Shown here in pieces: positions 1 to 60,075 of a DNA stretch of 64,000 nucleotides. The position numbers and the translations under genes were made by a program. This DNA comes from Paraspadella gotoi. Lineage: Eukaryota > Chaetognatha. Where the stretch lies: the NCBI GenBank assembly GCA_051294375.1, contig JBJCIZ010000239.1, positions 6,944,852-7,008,851 of the forward strand, in the 5' to 3' direction. Under the pieces are notes generated by a model that saw only the letters and a list, made by a program, of their open reading frames with translations, searched no databases and was not told the DNA's origin. Position 1 is the stretch's first letter, and every line of letters starts with the position of its first letter.

Positions 1-458
1 GAATCAAAAGAATCAACAAACGGGGAAATCTCAACACAGAGACGTCAAAGGTATCGGGGATCTTTATTCGACAATCTTACGACGCCAACATTTAATATGA
101 AAAAACGTACATATATTTTGTTATAATGCATGAGCATTGACCATCGTGCTTTGTTTGCGCATGTATAAAAAAACTATAATTGCAAATATATAGGTCACCT
201 TTTTTAGTAATTTTTTTTTCTCCCCAAGATTCGCGTTGACCCAAACGTAGTTATTAAATTAATTCATTAACCGATTAGTTAAAACTAACTGTTTCTCTTT
301 TCTTATTGAAACATTAAATGTTGATTGATTTTGTCTACTTCGCTCATAAAACGCGGAGGGGTTTTTTAAAAGTTTTACTAAACTAAAACCTAATTTTTAT
401 TTTTAGATTTAACGATAAAATATTTTTAAATGATAAACTTCTCATTTTTTTTTCACAG
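1..458. other. Intron-like AT-rich sequence, no gene seen
   Basis: No open frame with splice support is visible here. The stretch ends in a T-rich tract and TTTCACAG, the acceptor of the first visible gene A exon, so it is probably the 3' part of an intron. Confidence 0.5.
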
Positions 459-12292
<11,834 letters not shown>

Positions 12293-12335
12293 GGCTGACA
12301 TCAATGACGTCGTCTCGTCTCTTCCGATACAACCT

Positions 12336-12382
12336 AGTGGTGGTGGTGGTGGTGGTGGTGGTGGTGGTGGTGGTGGTGGTGG
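12336..12382. repeat. (GGT)n triplet repeat
   Basis: About 15 GGT units in the presumed 3' UTR of gene A. Confidence 0.95.
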
Positions 12383-12495
12383 GGTGGTGGAGGAGGAGGA
12401 GGAGGAGTAGACAGCGATGGGTTGAAGAGAGATCATCTCTTCGAGTAAAACGACGTTAAAAAAGTATTTATCTATTTTCTTTTTTAATTCGGTCC

Positions 12496-12501
12496 AATAA
12501 A
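12496..12501 (+). terminator. Polyadenylation signal, gene A
   Basis: AATAAA lies about 200 nt after the stop, with a T-rich element downstream. Further AATAAA copies occur near 12595 and 12775. Confidence 0.5.
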
Positions 12502-15500
12502 TTATTTTCTTTTTTTTTTTCGTTGTTGTTGGTTGGTTTTTTTATTCTCAAACGATTGTAAAGAACTTGACGTACTACTAAGTTGTTAAAAAAAAATAAA
12601 CCATGCTCTACAATGATACAATCTACCAATCCTGCGATATGCAAATAGGAATTAGCGACTTAATTCTTGGAATTCTGTCTCAAAATTAGGATTCTTCGTC
12701 ATTCCGTCCTTTCTTCCATTTTTTCTTTTTTTCTTCTTCTTCTTCTTTCCGTCTTGCTCTTCCTCATGCTTCAATAAATAAAATTTCGATTAATTGTAAT
12801 TAAAATTAATATATTTTTAAAAAAAATTAATAAAGATTTTATTTTGTCTCTTTTTTTGTGTTAGAAAGAAGAACGATTGAAAAAAATAACCCAAATTCTA
12901 ATTGAAAAACGTAAGAAACTCCTGTACAACTTTTTTTTCTTAGCCTATAAAACTGACGTGAGTTGATTGAGTTTACATATACTTTAGAAACTTTCACATA
13001 TATTGAATAAAAAACAACCGGTAAAGCGTTCCATGTTATAACATAAAATGGTGCTTATTTAATTATGAAATGTTCATTAAGAGTGAACAATATCTCTACT
13101 CGACAGCGAGGAAGAATAATTAAATTTTCACAGCAATACATAAACATGTGATAAAACTTTAATGTCTTCTCATACATTTATAATCATTTATTCATACATG
13201 TCCAGAGAGAAAGAAAACAAAAAATTCAATCGAATAATGACGCATGTTTGTAGAAATTATAAACTTTTATATGTCTTACAAATTCTATGTCTTTAATCAT
13301 TTGCCCAAAACATATCATACATTTTGTTTGATGTAACGTCTACAGGACAAATCCCTTTTCTCGGCCAGAAACAAACTCCATAGGCTCATTTATTAGACAA
13401 TTCGGGGATTTTAATTTTCAAGCTACGAACTCTATAGTTAAAAACCCTTAATTTTTTTTCGATCAGTATTATTTACAATCGCGACATTGCAAAAAAAAAA
13501 AAAGTAGTCAAATATCTCTTAGGTTTCTTTTTTTTTAAATTCCTTTCAAAAGCCCTGCTGGTTAGAGCTTTATTATGTTTTATTTTGTTCATACATTACG
13601 AATTCGACGCTAGATTCAATTTGTAATGAAATAATTTTCTCCACATATTGTGGCTTTATATAAATACTTTACGCTATGCCTTTAGGCAACCTTTCCCAAC
13701 GTTAAAGAATGTTTATATTGTTCAATCCTTTATTAAAAGAATTTAATGACGATGGTTAGGAAATTGTATTACGTCCAAATTTTCATATTTGTCGTAAAAT
13801 TATCTCCAAAAGTTTACGTAAACATATTATTTTCCATTTTGAAAGTTGCAAATAAACCTATTGTGCGTTGGATACAAGAACTCGATCCAAAAGTGAAGCC
13901 CCCCCCCAAAAAAAAGAAATCAATGACAAACAATTTAAAAGATATATATTACCACAATTTAAAAAAAAGCTTCTCTCGCCTATGTTTTATTATCATATTT
14001 CATGCTTCTATTTGTTCACTATTAACATTTTTAAGTGTCCTTTCTGTAGTTGTAGCGAATAGTAATGATTGTGTTACTCCACGCGTATAATTATTATGAG
14101 CTTTTCGTTGTTTTTTTTTTTTTACCGGATCGCATGTTTATTTTTAAAACATTTAAAAAAAACTAACATTTGTTTCTTTTAAGTTAAAAACGTCATAGAG
14201 TACTAAAAAAAATCTTTCGAGGTTAATTACAAATCGTATTTATATATAGTATTTACATAGAATTTCTCAATAATATGTTAATCTCCGTGCGATCGTCGAT
14301 TTAAAACAAAAATTTTGAGATTCATTTCGACAAAATATTTAAGTATTTTAAGCCTAAGAAAAAAGATTTTAACATAATTAGACATATATATATATATATA
14401 AAAGTATAAAATTCGTTGTTGTTTCGTTTGTTTACAGAAAAAAACTACGACCGATGCGTAATTTAATCATATTTCTCATTGTAACAATTTAGTTATATAT
14501 TTAATGTTTTATACAGTTTTTATTTTAAAATTGTCCAAAAATGCACCTTTCTTCCATTTCATTTGTTGACTTTTTGTACATGTAATAAATTAAACGGAAA
14601 CAAAAATAATCGTTTTGTTCATTTGATTTTTAATTTATTATTTATCTATAATTTTAGGTTAAGAGTCCAGTTCAAAAACACCTTGTTTTTATGGCCTCAT
14701 TTTCCCCTAACGCTGCATTTCATTTTAAATTCGAATAATTTTAAAGATCAGGTGAGGAATTAGGTTTAGGGATTTCGGTACAATTTTACTTTCGCCGGGG
14801 TTTTGGCGTCTTTTGGAAAACGATTTACAAATACTTAATTATTAAAAAAAAAATTGAAAAAAAAATGTATTACCTAATTACCCTAACCCTAAACCCTCTT
14901 AACCCTAACCACCCCTAACCCTGAACCCCCCCTAACCCCGGTCGGCGAAAATAAAATTGACCCGGCATTGGCATCATGGTTTTGGTAACTGAAGATCCGC
15001 TCCCCCGTTGCCTGCCTGTAATAATACTAATATGTACTAATATGTAAATACTTTGAACTTCAATTTGAAGATTGTTTTTTGTTTCTCCTTACTTTTTGCT
15101 TCCTCGCCCGCCCTCTCCAAACTTGAAGGTTCGCGAAAACAACGAATAAACGATTGAAACATAAGAACAACGATTTCTTAATCTAAATTGGCCTTTTTGG
15201 CCTCACATTTGTGGAAACGTTTGAAAGAGAATGGATAAAAACAAGACCGACTAATTGTTGCTATATCACCACACTAAATGGTAAAAATAAAATTTAAAAC
15301 GTTCTTATCTTCATTTTGTCTCATTTTTGTGGTCATCTCGTTTGAGATACGCTTAAAGAATTAGCCAGGTATAGACAGTAAATGTGCGGTATCTGTTATT
15401 TAAAGTATCTATTCTACTATGTACTACTTTTAAGATTAAATATAAATTTCCGTATAAAAATTAGGCAAATGTTTATTTCAATAGCACATGGTATGAACAT

Positions 15501-16204
15501 GTTTGTACAAACGGGTTTTTACGCCAAGTGAATAAAAAAAAAATTAAAACGTACATATTAAATAATCCTCATTCCAATTATAAAAAACTAATACTTTTTT
15601 ATTATTTTTTTTTGTAGAATTATAATTAACAAATACAAAACGTGATATGACACATTTCAAATATACAAATACGTTATAAAATGATATGTTTATTGTTGTT
15701 GAAACATGATATAAAAGGAGATGGAATGCCCGCGAAAAGTTAAAAAAAAAACTTGCTTCAAATTGTATTTCTAATGTAAAAAGAAAGAACAATAAACAAA
15801 AAGTAATTGTTTAAAAAATCAAGTTTTGCGAAGGCGGGGGGGGGGGAAGATGGTTAGAAATTATCAAGTGCTTTTTTTTCAAAAGGTTTACAGCACTGTA
15901 CAATTATACATTTCTTTTATAAAAAATGGAACTGTACACATCATTTTGAGTATTTGAATAAAAAGCAAAAAAAAAACAAACAAAAAACAACAAAAAAACA
16001 AAACAAAACAAAAATTTTTGAATGAATTTTAAATCGAATGAAGTCGAATCTTTTTTTTTTTATATTCAGCACCGATGAATCGATGATTCATTTTGAAGGA
16101 GAAGTAAACCTGTAGTTTATTTAAATGACTACTTGACTCTCTTTTAACCCTAATCAATTACCAAACTAAATAATAACGATTTAAATTTAAAAAAATAAAA
16201 GTTT
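12502..16204. other. Intergenic, convergent gene ends
   Basis: AT-rich sequence between the 3' ends of genes A (+) and B (-). It holds poly-A/T tracts and CCCTAAC-type repeats at 14879-14940. I see no supported exon; short open frames such as 13746-14090 lack coding character. Confidence 0.6.
14680..14970. mobile_element. Family 2-like remnants with CCCTAA array
   Basis: CATTTTCCCCTAACGCTGC and TTTTAAATTCGAAT resemble the family 2 left end. An array of CCCTAACCCTAAACC type (14879-14940) follows in the opposite sense to other copies. Confidence 0.45.
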
Positions 16205-16210
16205 TTTATT
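16205..16210 (-). terminator. Polyadenylation signal, gene B
   Basis: TTTATT on + is AATAAA on -, about 20 nt after the gene B stop. That would be a very short 3' UTR; later signals may be used. Confidence 0.4.
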
Positions 16211-16229
16211 TGTTCAGACGACGCGACCT

Positions 16230-50923
<34,694 letters not shown>

Positions 50924-52842
50924 CTGGACGGGGAAGGAGAATAAGAGGCTAAGTGGGCTGGATCTTCTCTGCAACCTCGAGCAGCCATGGAACGGGTCTT
51001 TGGCTTGGAACCAGACTTCCAGGCCACCCAAGGCGGTTTACGGCCGTCATTACGTTTCCCGCGGCGTAGGTACCGTACCGTAGCGGAAGATCCCCGAAAC
51101 TGATTGGTCATGGAGTTGAGCGGTGTTACTCAATGACGCAGCCGGGTCACGTAACTATGAAAGCCAGTTGTTCATTTGAGGAGTAGATGTTTCACGTAGG
51201 TATATAAGAGACTATGGGTTTGTGATGCACTGAGTATTTGCGGTATGGGTAAGAGTCTCCGTAGATGCGATGTAGGACGGTATTAGGTAAGACTGTCGAG
51301 AGGAAAGGATATGGTAATGTGACGATGCTGATCGCGAACGCTTGAATAGTGGATGCAGTATGCGTGTATTTGTGAGTGTTTTTGTAATGATGACTGAGGG
51401 GTAGGGAGCAATGGAGAGGAGGATGATCGAGTATGGAGGTTATCGCTGGCATATGTTAATGTGTGCGGAAGACCGCTTATGGACACGTACTGGGGCACCG
51501 ACTTCACAAGGAGTCAGTTGGGGGCCGAGCGACTCTGGGGTGGTCTTATGAGAGTTAAGATATTATGGAGAGGTATTAGAAGTGTAGAAGGGGAGGCGCT
51601 GTGGGTGGATACGCGAGTTGCTTTAGGGTATGTGTGGGGCTTATGATATGTGTATATGTCTATGTTCTATATACGCATAGTTAGACGGGTGTAATTGTAG
51701 TTGGTAGGACAGTATAATGTGAGACTATGCATGACTTAGGGGATTCCGGATGAATATTATTATATAGATGAGAGAGAAGATGCTATCTCGTAAAGTGCCC
51801 TCCGAGCTCGTAAGTCAGGAAGGTGTGGTTCTGTTGGCGAGCGAACGCACTAGACCTACTCTGCAGTCTCTCTCGGCACCGTATCCTCTCCACTTTATGA
51901 TCCCCAGAGCACGTTTCGTCCTTCTTTTGTGTATTATGTTAATGTATAGGAGGCAGGTTAGCACGATGATCGTATGCAGACTGCGTGTGTGTGACGCTCA
52001 TAGCCGCTCATGCTGAGCACTCACTGGAGAACGTCGGGGTTTGCGAGAGGCGATGTCTCACAGCACTCGAAGCTCTACAGGCTACCATAATCTCTGGGAA
52101 TGATAATATATCCATGTATTCTATGACCTCGCAGCGATTGCACATATAACTATTCTAGGTATTCAGCGGAGCGGGAGAGACGCACGCGGACACCGGAGAT
52201 AGCACTCTCATATTACCTCTCTCTCTGTGAGCGAGCGTCCACGGCGCGAGACAGCTGCTGAGTTAGTTGAGGCGTACTGGTCGGCTTTCCTAATTTAAGT
52301 GAGTAAGTGAGGAATACGTTATTCCACACGGTGGGATTTGTATGGGTTTGAATCTGAGAGAGGAGTAGTGTGATTGTTGTTACGTACTTGATATCTTCAC
52401 TGTTGAGATATTTGACGTCTGGATCGAGTTAATGATAGTATTATTTATATTTAATTTCCGCTAACCCTAAGACTTTATTCGCTTAACCATATCGTTACTG
52501 TCTGACCGCATATAAGATCTCTTCATACTCTAATCTAATTATCTAGTAAGCTATACCCGCATAGAATGGAGGGGTGCCTTTGAGGAAACATTATGGGTCA
52601 GAGGAAGTTCTCCAATCAATGTTCTATGATGGTATTTTTGTGTTTTTCCTTTCATTCTCTTTCACTGCTATGTTCGGTTGGTGGAACGACTTCGTTCAAC
52701 GGTTTACCGCAGTGTGGTTCTCGCCGCACACCACCCACGCCACACTCTTCTCTCTCTGTCACATCACCTCTCACTCGCCGCTCGCAACTCGCCACCAGAT
52801 CTCACTCTCTTCCGGAGGATGATCATTTTCCCCTATATATGA
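50924..52842. other. Unassigned sequence, composition unlike the rest
   Basis: From about 51080 to 52560 there are almost no microsatellites or homopolymers and base use is even, in contrast to the flanks. A - strand open stretch at 50905-51111 (reading GRKPPWVAWKSGSKP) is unassigned. I cannot say whether this is real or error-laden sequence. Confidence 0.5.
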
Positions 52843-53128
52843 TAAATTGGTACGACCAAGCTATAAATTACGCCGATTCATTGTAATAGAGATGAAGCTA
52901 GACGGAGGCTATGCGTTGGCCCTTGACTTTTGGGCAGGCTTTGGTGTGTTAAGGCCCTCCGTCACTCTTACAGAGATAAGTGAAATGCAGGTCGCGCTGG
53001 CAAGCTTTTCGAATCAAAAGACTTCTGAGTCCACAGGTCTGCGTGTTATTCTCTGGTCCGCAGAGTGGTTCCTGGCTTCCGATAAGTAGTAGAAGTGTAT
53101 AATATTTCAAAGAATGTTGTTCAATTGG
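52843..53128 (+). repeat. Dispersed repeat family 1, noisy copy
   Basis: TTGGTACGACCAAG, CCTTGACTTTTGGGCAGGC and CAAGCTTTTCGAATCAAAAG: the family order with many extra bases. Confidence 0.8.
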
Positions 53129-53984
53129 TATATATATAGTACTATATACTTCCGCGCCACAACAGTGCAAATACTTAGGAGTTTGAAGTATGAAAATTGG
53201 TACAACCAAGAATTTTATTGCTTTTTTTTTTGGGTTCTATGTCGCGTTAGTTCAATCGTTTTCATCCTTTTATTCCTGCGGAGTCAACTTGTTTTTCATG
53301 ATTTTCGGCTTCGCTTACACTCCTTCCTTTTCCTTCCTTCCTTCGCTTCCTGTTCTTTCCCTCGCTTCCTTTCTTCAATTTATTTCCTTCGCTTCCTTCC
53401 GTTGCCTTCCTTCATTGCCCTGCCTTTTTTCTTCCTTTCTTCCCATTCTTAGTTTCTTTCTGCTCATTCCTGCTTTTTCTTTCCCATTTTCTTCTCTTCT
53501 TTCCCTCCTTGCTTTTTCTATTTATGTTCCTTACCTTCCTGTCCTTCTCTTCCTTCCTTCCTTCCATGTCCTTTTCTTTCTGTCTTTGTTTTCTGTTGCC
53601 TTATTTCTTTTTTTCTTCCTATCGTTTCTACATAGAATATTTAAACTGTTTAGAGATGAGTGTTTTGTTTTTAGTTAGCTGCGCTTGGACAAGGACAAGT
53701 TTAATACAACCCGCCGATCTAAAATGATTACAACAGTTTATAAATGTTTATAAATTTTTCTTGGCAATTCGCCGACGCTATTTTGTTTAAAAGCTCCTTT
53801 TCTGCTCAATTCATTTGTCAAGAGCCTTATTCTCGCTTTAGACACAATAAAGCTCAATGGAGGGGCTTCATTTGGGTTTAATCTATCATCATTTTGCTCA
53901 ATCATGTTTGGGATTGGCTTTAATTTGAGGTTTCTCGTAAAATATTGAGCGCTTGTTATTGCGTTCTTCGATTTGTATATGTGA

Positions 53985-54212
53985 AGATTTTTGTGACGTT
54001 ATAAATAACATAAAACATTGATAGGTGAGACCAGGTACTAAGGGGTGAATAACGAAACTGTGAGAGTCCTTTGAATAAAAGCTTGGCAGGGACCTGGTTA
54101 TATCATTATTTTTTGTAAGGAGTGATGGAGGCCTTACCACCAAGCTTTCCAAGATAGCTTATTTTTTGGGAATGAATGGATAATTTTATAGTTGGTTTTG
54201 TAACAATTTCAT
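53985..54212 (-). repeat. Dispersed repeat family 1, noisy inverted copy
   Basis: ATTGATAGGTGAGACCAGG, AACGAAACTGTGAGAGTCC and AAAGCTTGGCAGGGACC. Confidence 0.8.
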
Positions 54213-56029
54213 GTTTGTCGTTTAACAATTAGTTATATTTTTTTTCAATATTAATTGAAATGTAGTAATGTCGTGATCCGTAGGATTTAGCTTAATAGTG
54301 ATCTTTTGTCTATCTCTCCCTTTCCCTTTTGTTTGTCTCAACTGTTCCATTTTTTCTCTCCAGGTTCGGCAGTTAGTTTCTTTTGTTCTTCTCGCCCTTT
54401 CCCTTTTTGGTCTCCTCTCCTCGCATTTCCGCTGTTGTCCGCCAAGTTTTTCCCTTATGTATTTCCTCCAATTTCCATTTTGTCCCGCCGCTCAGTTTCG
54501 CGCCTTTTGTCTTTCTTCTTAATTTCCCTTTTGTCTAAAAGCCTGTCGTTGTTGAGGTGGAATGTTTGAGGACGCGATGATCTCACGACGATGCGATCCG
54601 CCTGCCGTCCGTCTTTGCGCCTTCATTTTTCCTGTCGCTTGAAAAGAGGGACGGTAATTTGTGACGAACGACACACAGCTCGAATCAGAGAACATCACAC
54701 ACTCTGTTTTTGTATAAGGCCCTCACATGCGACTAATTTGCATATTATTTCGAGGAAGAAAATAATGGATTTAGTAGATTTATTATTGTTATTGCGAAGT
54801 CGGAGGGATGAATAGAAATTGGTTTAACATGTCAATATTTTAAGTTGTGAGCAACTTTTGTTTGCTTAGCCTTAAGACTAGTGCTTGAGGCCTTCTATTG
54901 GACCGAGCATTGGGCAGATAATTTTGACTTAATTTGTGGGTTATAGGATGAAAAAATCTTCTCTTTTCCTTCTTGTTTACTGCAATTTTCTCATTATGTT
55001 GAGAATAGTCAAGTCTCAATTCAATTATTGACGAATGTTCAAAAGACATGAGCATGGGGATAAACTAGAATTTTCAGTTAGAAAACAAAAAGGTTTATCC
55101 CAAAAATGCTACCATATGCAAATGAGATTCAATTTCTCAGATTCGCCGTCTATATTCATGTGAATTTTATTCAATGATAAAGTTTATCTCTTACACTTAA
55201 AATCTAGCCGCTTCTCTCTTCCTGCCCGTTTTTCTTTCATAATCTCCCTTCCCTTCCATCCCTACACTTGCTACCGATCCTTGCCAAAAAAAAAGAAAAC
55301 GCCGCTTGGGCGTCTGGCAGAAGCCGGAGACGAGGCTGGCGCATTGGGTTAATTCAGGATTTTTTAGGAACCGTTTATCACGAGGAAAAGTTTTATGGCC
55401 CTCTGTCTCACATCGCATTTTTCTTCCCATAATTTTCTGTCGTCGCGGCTGTTTCTCATCTGTCTCCTTTTCTCTCTCTCTCTCTCTTCATCTCTCTCTG
55501 TTCACTTGTTATTCACATGTCTCCTTTTCATTTCACTTAATCCAATTCGCGCCGAACCACCGCGACAATTTTTCAAATTCCATGGAAGCAATATATTTAT
55601 TTTTATTTTTTATTTATTTATTTATTTATTTTTATTCGGAATAAAGAATATATTTATATTCCGCCAAGTCTATTCGTGTTGAAAATTTGTAAACTTTCCG
55701 AAGGGTCAAAGCTCTCATCAAGAAACCACGCATTAAAACCACTCTGGCACCCACCTTGGTCAATCAACCCCCAAGTTTGACGCTCTTCCCCTGTGGCGCC
55801 GATCTGATAGAATCCGCTTCTTTTGCCATAATAACGCCGCGAAGCCAATTCCAGTTGGGCATTCTCTGTGCCCATTTTACCAGTGAAACTAATCCACGCG
55901 ATTGCAATTAAATGGATTTGCCATTTCAGCGCTAATGGCATTATTTCAAACATTTTCTCATATTACGATGGCAATTAACGCCGCAATCGCTTTACTGGTA
56001 AAAAACTTTGTGGCCGCAAAGACCGCTGA

Positions 56030-56345
56030 CACAGACCACAGTGTCCACAGAGACGACAGAGACGCACGAGAGGCGCTCAGAGACGGCACATAGAGCGACA
56101 GAGGCTAGCAGAGGCCGACAGAGACCACCTAGACCGAAAGAGGCCACAGGCAACAGTGTCCACAGAGACGCACAGAGACGCCGAGGCCTTAGAGACCATA
56201 GACGATAGAGGCATCAGAGGCCAGAGAGTACCCACAGGATGCAGAGGCCGACAGAGGCCAAGACACGCGCAAGAGACGAAGACAGGCCACAGAGACGCAC
56301 AAGAGGCGCACAGTGGGGCCACAGAAGGCGCAAGAGACATTAAGT
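56030..56345. repeat. CCACAGAGG minisatellite, copy 1
   Basis: 9-bp CCACAGAGR units with many indels; matches the cleaner array at 63075-63370. Confidence 0.85.
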
Positions 56346-56744
56346 CTCAGATATGCCAATCTCGAAGGCCATCAAAATCAAGTCCCGCCTTCTGAGATAT
56401 TACGCCAGCCGATTTAGGGTTGTCTGGCAGGACGTAAGTTTTTGGGAACACGAGATTGGATCCCCACATGGTGATTTAATTTTAATTCATAATTTATTTA
56501 AAAAAAAAAATGCAATAAGGTTATTAAGTTTTTGAGAGTAAATGTGGATTCAGTTATAACCGCTATCGTCTTTTGTTTCTCTTTCTCCCGCTTTTTTCCC
56601 GTCTCTGCTCTTCTTTCTTGAATCGCTTATCATCAAAAGTTGTTTAGAAATAAACGAGTTAATTATGATGCATATTATCGATGCCGAAAACTATACGCCT
56701 GTATGGCCCATTCTTCACGAATGGTGTTTTGAGGCGGCGTATTA

Positions 56745-56938
56745 CTTGCCCGCGTTCCGCGGCCTTTGTCTCCGAACGACCCTCTCCACCCAAATGAAGC
56801 CCCGTCGTCGTTGCTGTTTACATCCGGGGCGTTGGTCGGCGCCGACGCCCCGCGTGGACCCGCGCCGCTGGTGGTTTTTGACTGGCCGCGGCGGCTGCGG
56901 CGGCGTCGCGGGCGGTACGCTCGCGGCGGCCGCGTCAT
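56745..56938 (-). other. CG-rich exon-like segment, possible 5' exon of gene B (copy 1)
   Basis: On the - strand an ATG at 56938 follows TAG and opens into Pro/Arg/Ser/Gly-rich sequence. GC content is exon-like against AT-rich flanks. Its twin at 63738-63931 differs by indels that change frame, so no reading is safe. Confidence 0.3.
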
Positions 56939-57158
56939 CTAGCCGAGTGATAGGAGAAAGCCGACGAAGACAGATGGCCTTTGAGGGTGAAAAAAAACAA
57001 AGATCCTTTCGTTGTGGAAGAAAGTGAGAGAGACGCTCACGAATTGGCCACTAACGATCCGCCACACTACGCTCACCGGTGAACGTGTTTCACAGAAATT
57101 TCTGAAATCTTCGTTTGTAGATGACGACGTCACTGTGCTTTCACGGCCGGCCTGAAAA

Positions 57159-57237
<79 letters not shown>

Positions 57238-57539
57238 AGAAAAGATTAACGCGTCGCGATGAGATCGGAATTATGGAGTCCTGTCCTCTCTTCATTGCAA
57301 TGCGGATTGAAATACAGATTATTACTCTCTCTCTCTCTCTTCTGCTCTCTCTCCTCTCTGCTCTGCTCTCTCTCCTCTCATTCTCGTCTCCTCTCTCCTC
57401 AGTCTCATCTTCTGTCTCTTTCTTTCCTGTAAGTCCTTCTCAAACAGAAATTTATCCGATATCTTAAAAAAATTTCGATCTACTGAAACCCAATAAAAAT
57501 TAACGATGAAGGAGAGATATGAAGCAGAGAGAGGAATCC

Positions 57540-57775
57540 ACCAAGAGAGAGAGAGAGAAAAGGAGAGAGAGGAGAGAGGAGAGAAGAAAGAGAGAAGAGA
57601 GGAGAGAGTGAGAGAGGAGAAAGAGAGGGAGATAGAGAGAGAGAAGAAGGGAGAGAGAGCTGAGAGAGAGAGAGAGAGAGAGAGACGGCTTCTGGGCGTT
57701 CGTAGTCCCGTCTGTTCCCCGTGAAAACAAACTAAAAGCAAGCAAATAAAAACAAACAAATATAATTAATTGGAA

Positions 57776-57823
<48 letters not shown>

Positions 57824-57960
57824 GGAGAGAGAGAGAGAGAGAAAGAGAGAGCAGAGAGAGAGGAGAGAGAGAGAGAGAGAGAGAACAGAGAGAGAGAGAG
57901 CAGGCGACGAGAGAGAGAGAGAATACAGAACTGATATAGATATCAAGGAGAGATTTAAGA
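57540..57960. repeat. (GA)n-rich arrays
   Basis: Three GA-rich blocks with GGAGAG interruptions; an earlier array is at 57159-57241. Confidence 0.93.
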
Positions 57961-58639
57961 AAGAGAGGAAGGAGACAAAGACGAGAGACGAGAGGAGAGA
58001 GAGAGAGATGAGCAGGAGAAGAGAGAGAGATAGAACTTCGCATCGTGAAACGATCGGGGAAAGTAAAAAATATGAAACGTGCGTGAAATGCTTCTGAGGA
58101 TTCAAGTGTTCACGAGTTTTCACCAGCGTGAAAGCAGAAATCCCTTTTCCGACAGCATCTCATTTTTTTCTCTTTCCTTTTTACTTTTCCACTTTTAATT
58201 TTTCATTTTGACTTCTTTACTTTTGCCGTTGTTAGATTCACCCGATCAGCATGCCTACTTTAAGGTTCAAGGAATCATTGAGGAAATGACCAGCACCTGG
58301 ATAAAAGACGCTTTTGTCCTTGTCATCGTATTGATCAATCGGACGAGCCTAAAAAAACTCTCTGTCATAATAAACGTAGATATGCCTTCGTGTTCTCAAA
58401 TTCAAAAATTAAATAGTCAAAAAGATTAAAAATAGATTTTAAAATCATGTTTAACTCAGGTCGCGAGTCCAAAAAACTATAGGCACCTTTAACTTTCGTC
58501 CGCCACGGTTAGGCTGGCGTTAAAAGCTTGTTCCTACTTCAAATATTGACACCAAAGGCGGCTCGAACGCGGAGCGCGAGTTCGGAGGAAGAGGAGAATG
58601 CTCACGTCGCAACGGCACACGCAGGGATCTAATCTCTTA

Positions 58640-58850
58640 CCAACACTGTAATCCAATCCCTACCTAAAAAACCGTTAAAGTCTAATCCTAATTATTAATG
58701 CTTTAACCCTCATTCCTAACCTTAAATGATTAACGCAATGCCTAATCCTAAAATCGCAGATACAACGCTTCGTTAACGCTAAGACTTTTTTAAACCTAAA
58801 TTAACTCACTTAATTCCCAGTTACGTACGGGGCGGTTGGGAAAATATATG
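58640..58850. mobile_element. Family 2 element, degraded
   Basis: CCTAATCC/CCTAACC-type core with right end GGGGCGGTTGGGAAAATA. Confidence 0.5.
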
Positions 58851-59410
58851 CGTTTTAATTGAATACAACGAGGTTGAAATTCCAGTACAATCATCATCAA
58901 CAAAACAAACAAATTAGGCCCTCGCCTAATTCGACTCTGATTTTAAAAAGGCTTGCTTTCTAATTGCTGCGAAATGCTTTTCTCATGTTCTTTTGGGGCA
59001 ACGCGAAGTTCGTTTAGAGTTTTCCTGATCGCAATGTTGTGTTCAGAAACCTATTCGAAATTTTTTCTTCGGGGGGGCGACTGAGTGGTTGAGAACGGAA
59101 AGAAGGATTTGTGTTCGAGAGGGAAAACAAGGAAAGTTGAGGAATAAGGGTGTGGATACGGCCAGATATTTTAAACTTAGCCTTGAGATTTCCATTTAGA
59201 TGTAAGAGTGTAGGAGAAGATGTAAATGAACTTTTCAAGATGTAAAGCAATGATATTAAAGAATAAACGAGGATTGCCCCTTCAGGCCATTTAACAGCCC
59301 ATGAAAATCACTCGCAGGTGCCTCTCCGTTTTTAGTCGCTTTCCCTCCCCCCCCCTTCCTTTGTGCAATTGAATCAGTCAGGGAGGGAGAGGAAGAGGGA
59401 GGGGAGAGAG

Positions 59411-59441
<31 letters not shown>

Positions 59442-59450
59442 CAAGAGAGA

Positions 59451-59475
59451 NNNNNNNNNNNNNNNNNNNNNNNNN
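59451..59475. other. Assembly gap (25 N) in GA array
   Basis: GA repeats on both sides. Confidence 0.99.
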
Positions 59476-59507
<32 letters not shown>

Positions 59508-59647
59508 GTTGAGGATATTTTCAAAACAAACCGCTCGAGCTGAACGGCAAAAAAGGTTCATTTAGAAAATTCGCTGGGAAGAAAAAAGGAAGGAAGAAAA
59601 TTTAAAGAAAGAAAAGATAATAAAGGCAAAAAAAAGGTTAAAAATAA

Positions 59648-59890
59648 TGTCACTATTTTCCGAAAGCGTCCCATTTCTGTTTCTAATTTAATTAAGTTAA
59701 TTTTTACCTCAATATCTAACCCTGATCTATGTGATCTAATCTCTCAACCTAATTCTTAATCCTTACCATAATTCCTAACCCTAACAATAGACTTTAATCT
59801 TAAACCATATTCTCAACTCTATTCCCAAACCCAATCTCTAACTTAAATCAGAACTAAACCCAAAATGAGGGGCGCTTTTGAAAAATATGG
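59648..59890. mobile_element. Family 2 element
   Basis: Left CTATTTTCCGAAAGCGTCCC, right AATGAGGGGCGCTTTTGAAA; core of CCTAACCCTAAC-like units. Confidence 0.65.
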
Positions 59891-60075
59891 CAGAGATAAT
59901 GTTTCCAACAATTTCATTTTTATGGTTTTTTTTCCTTCCATTTTTTCCCGCCATTTCTTGGTGAAGACTTCGTTCAAGGTTTTCACGCATTTCTCGGAAA
60001 AAAAGAAGATTTTTTTTGTATCCTCTCATTGGCTGAAATGAAACGATCATTTCGGAGGGTGACTCATTTTCCCCT

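Larger units (their letters stand above)
52843..57035. repeat. 4-kb duplicated segment, copy 1 (indel-rich)
   Basis: Collinear with 60076-64000: shared anchors include AGGTGGAATGTTTGAGGACG (54557/61620), AAGCCGGAGACGAGGCTGGC (55321/62313) and GGTGAAAAAAA near both ends. Differences are mostly single-base insertions and deletions. Confidence 0.9.
57040..60075. other. Spacer between the duplicates, GA arrays and family 2 elements
   Basis: GA/CT arrays fill much of 57159-58040. 58250-58380 has a short + open stretch (YFKVQGIIEEMTSTW) without splice support on both sides. Family 2 elements lie near 58640 and 59650. Confidence 0.5.

Noticed and set aside
13746-14090. 114-codon open frame in the intergenic region
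   Set aside because: AT-rich, Lys/Phe/Ile composition, poly-A runs and no splice or family support.
58208-58429. Possible + strand exon with YFKVQGIIEEMTSTW
   Set aside because: There is a TTAG before it but no donor in frame, and no family or partner exon was recognised.
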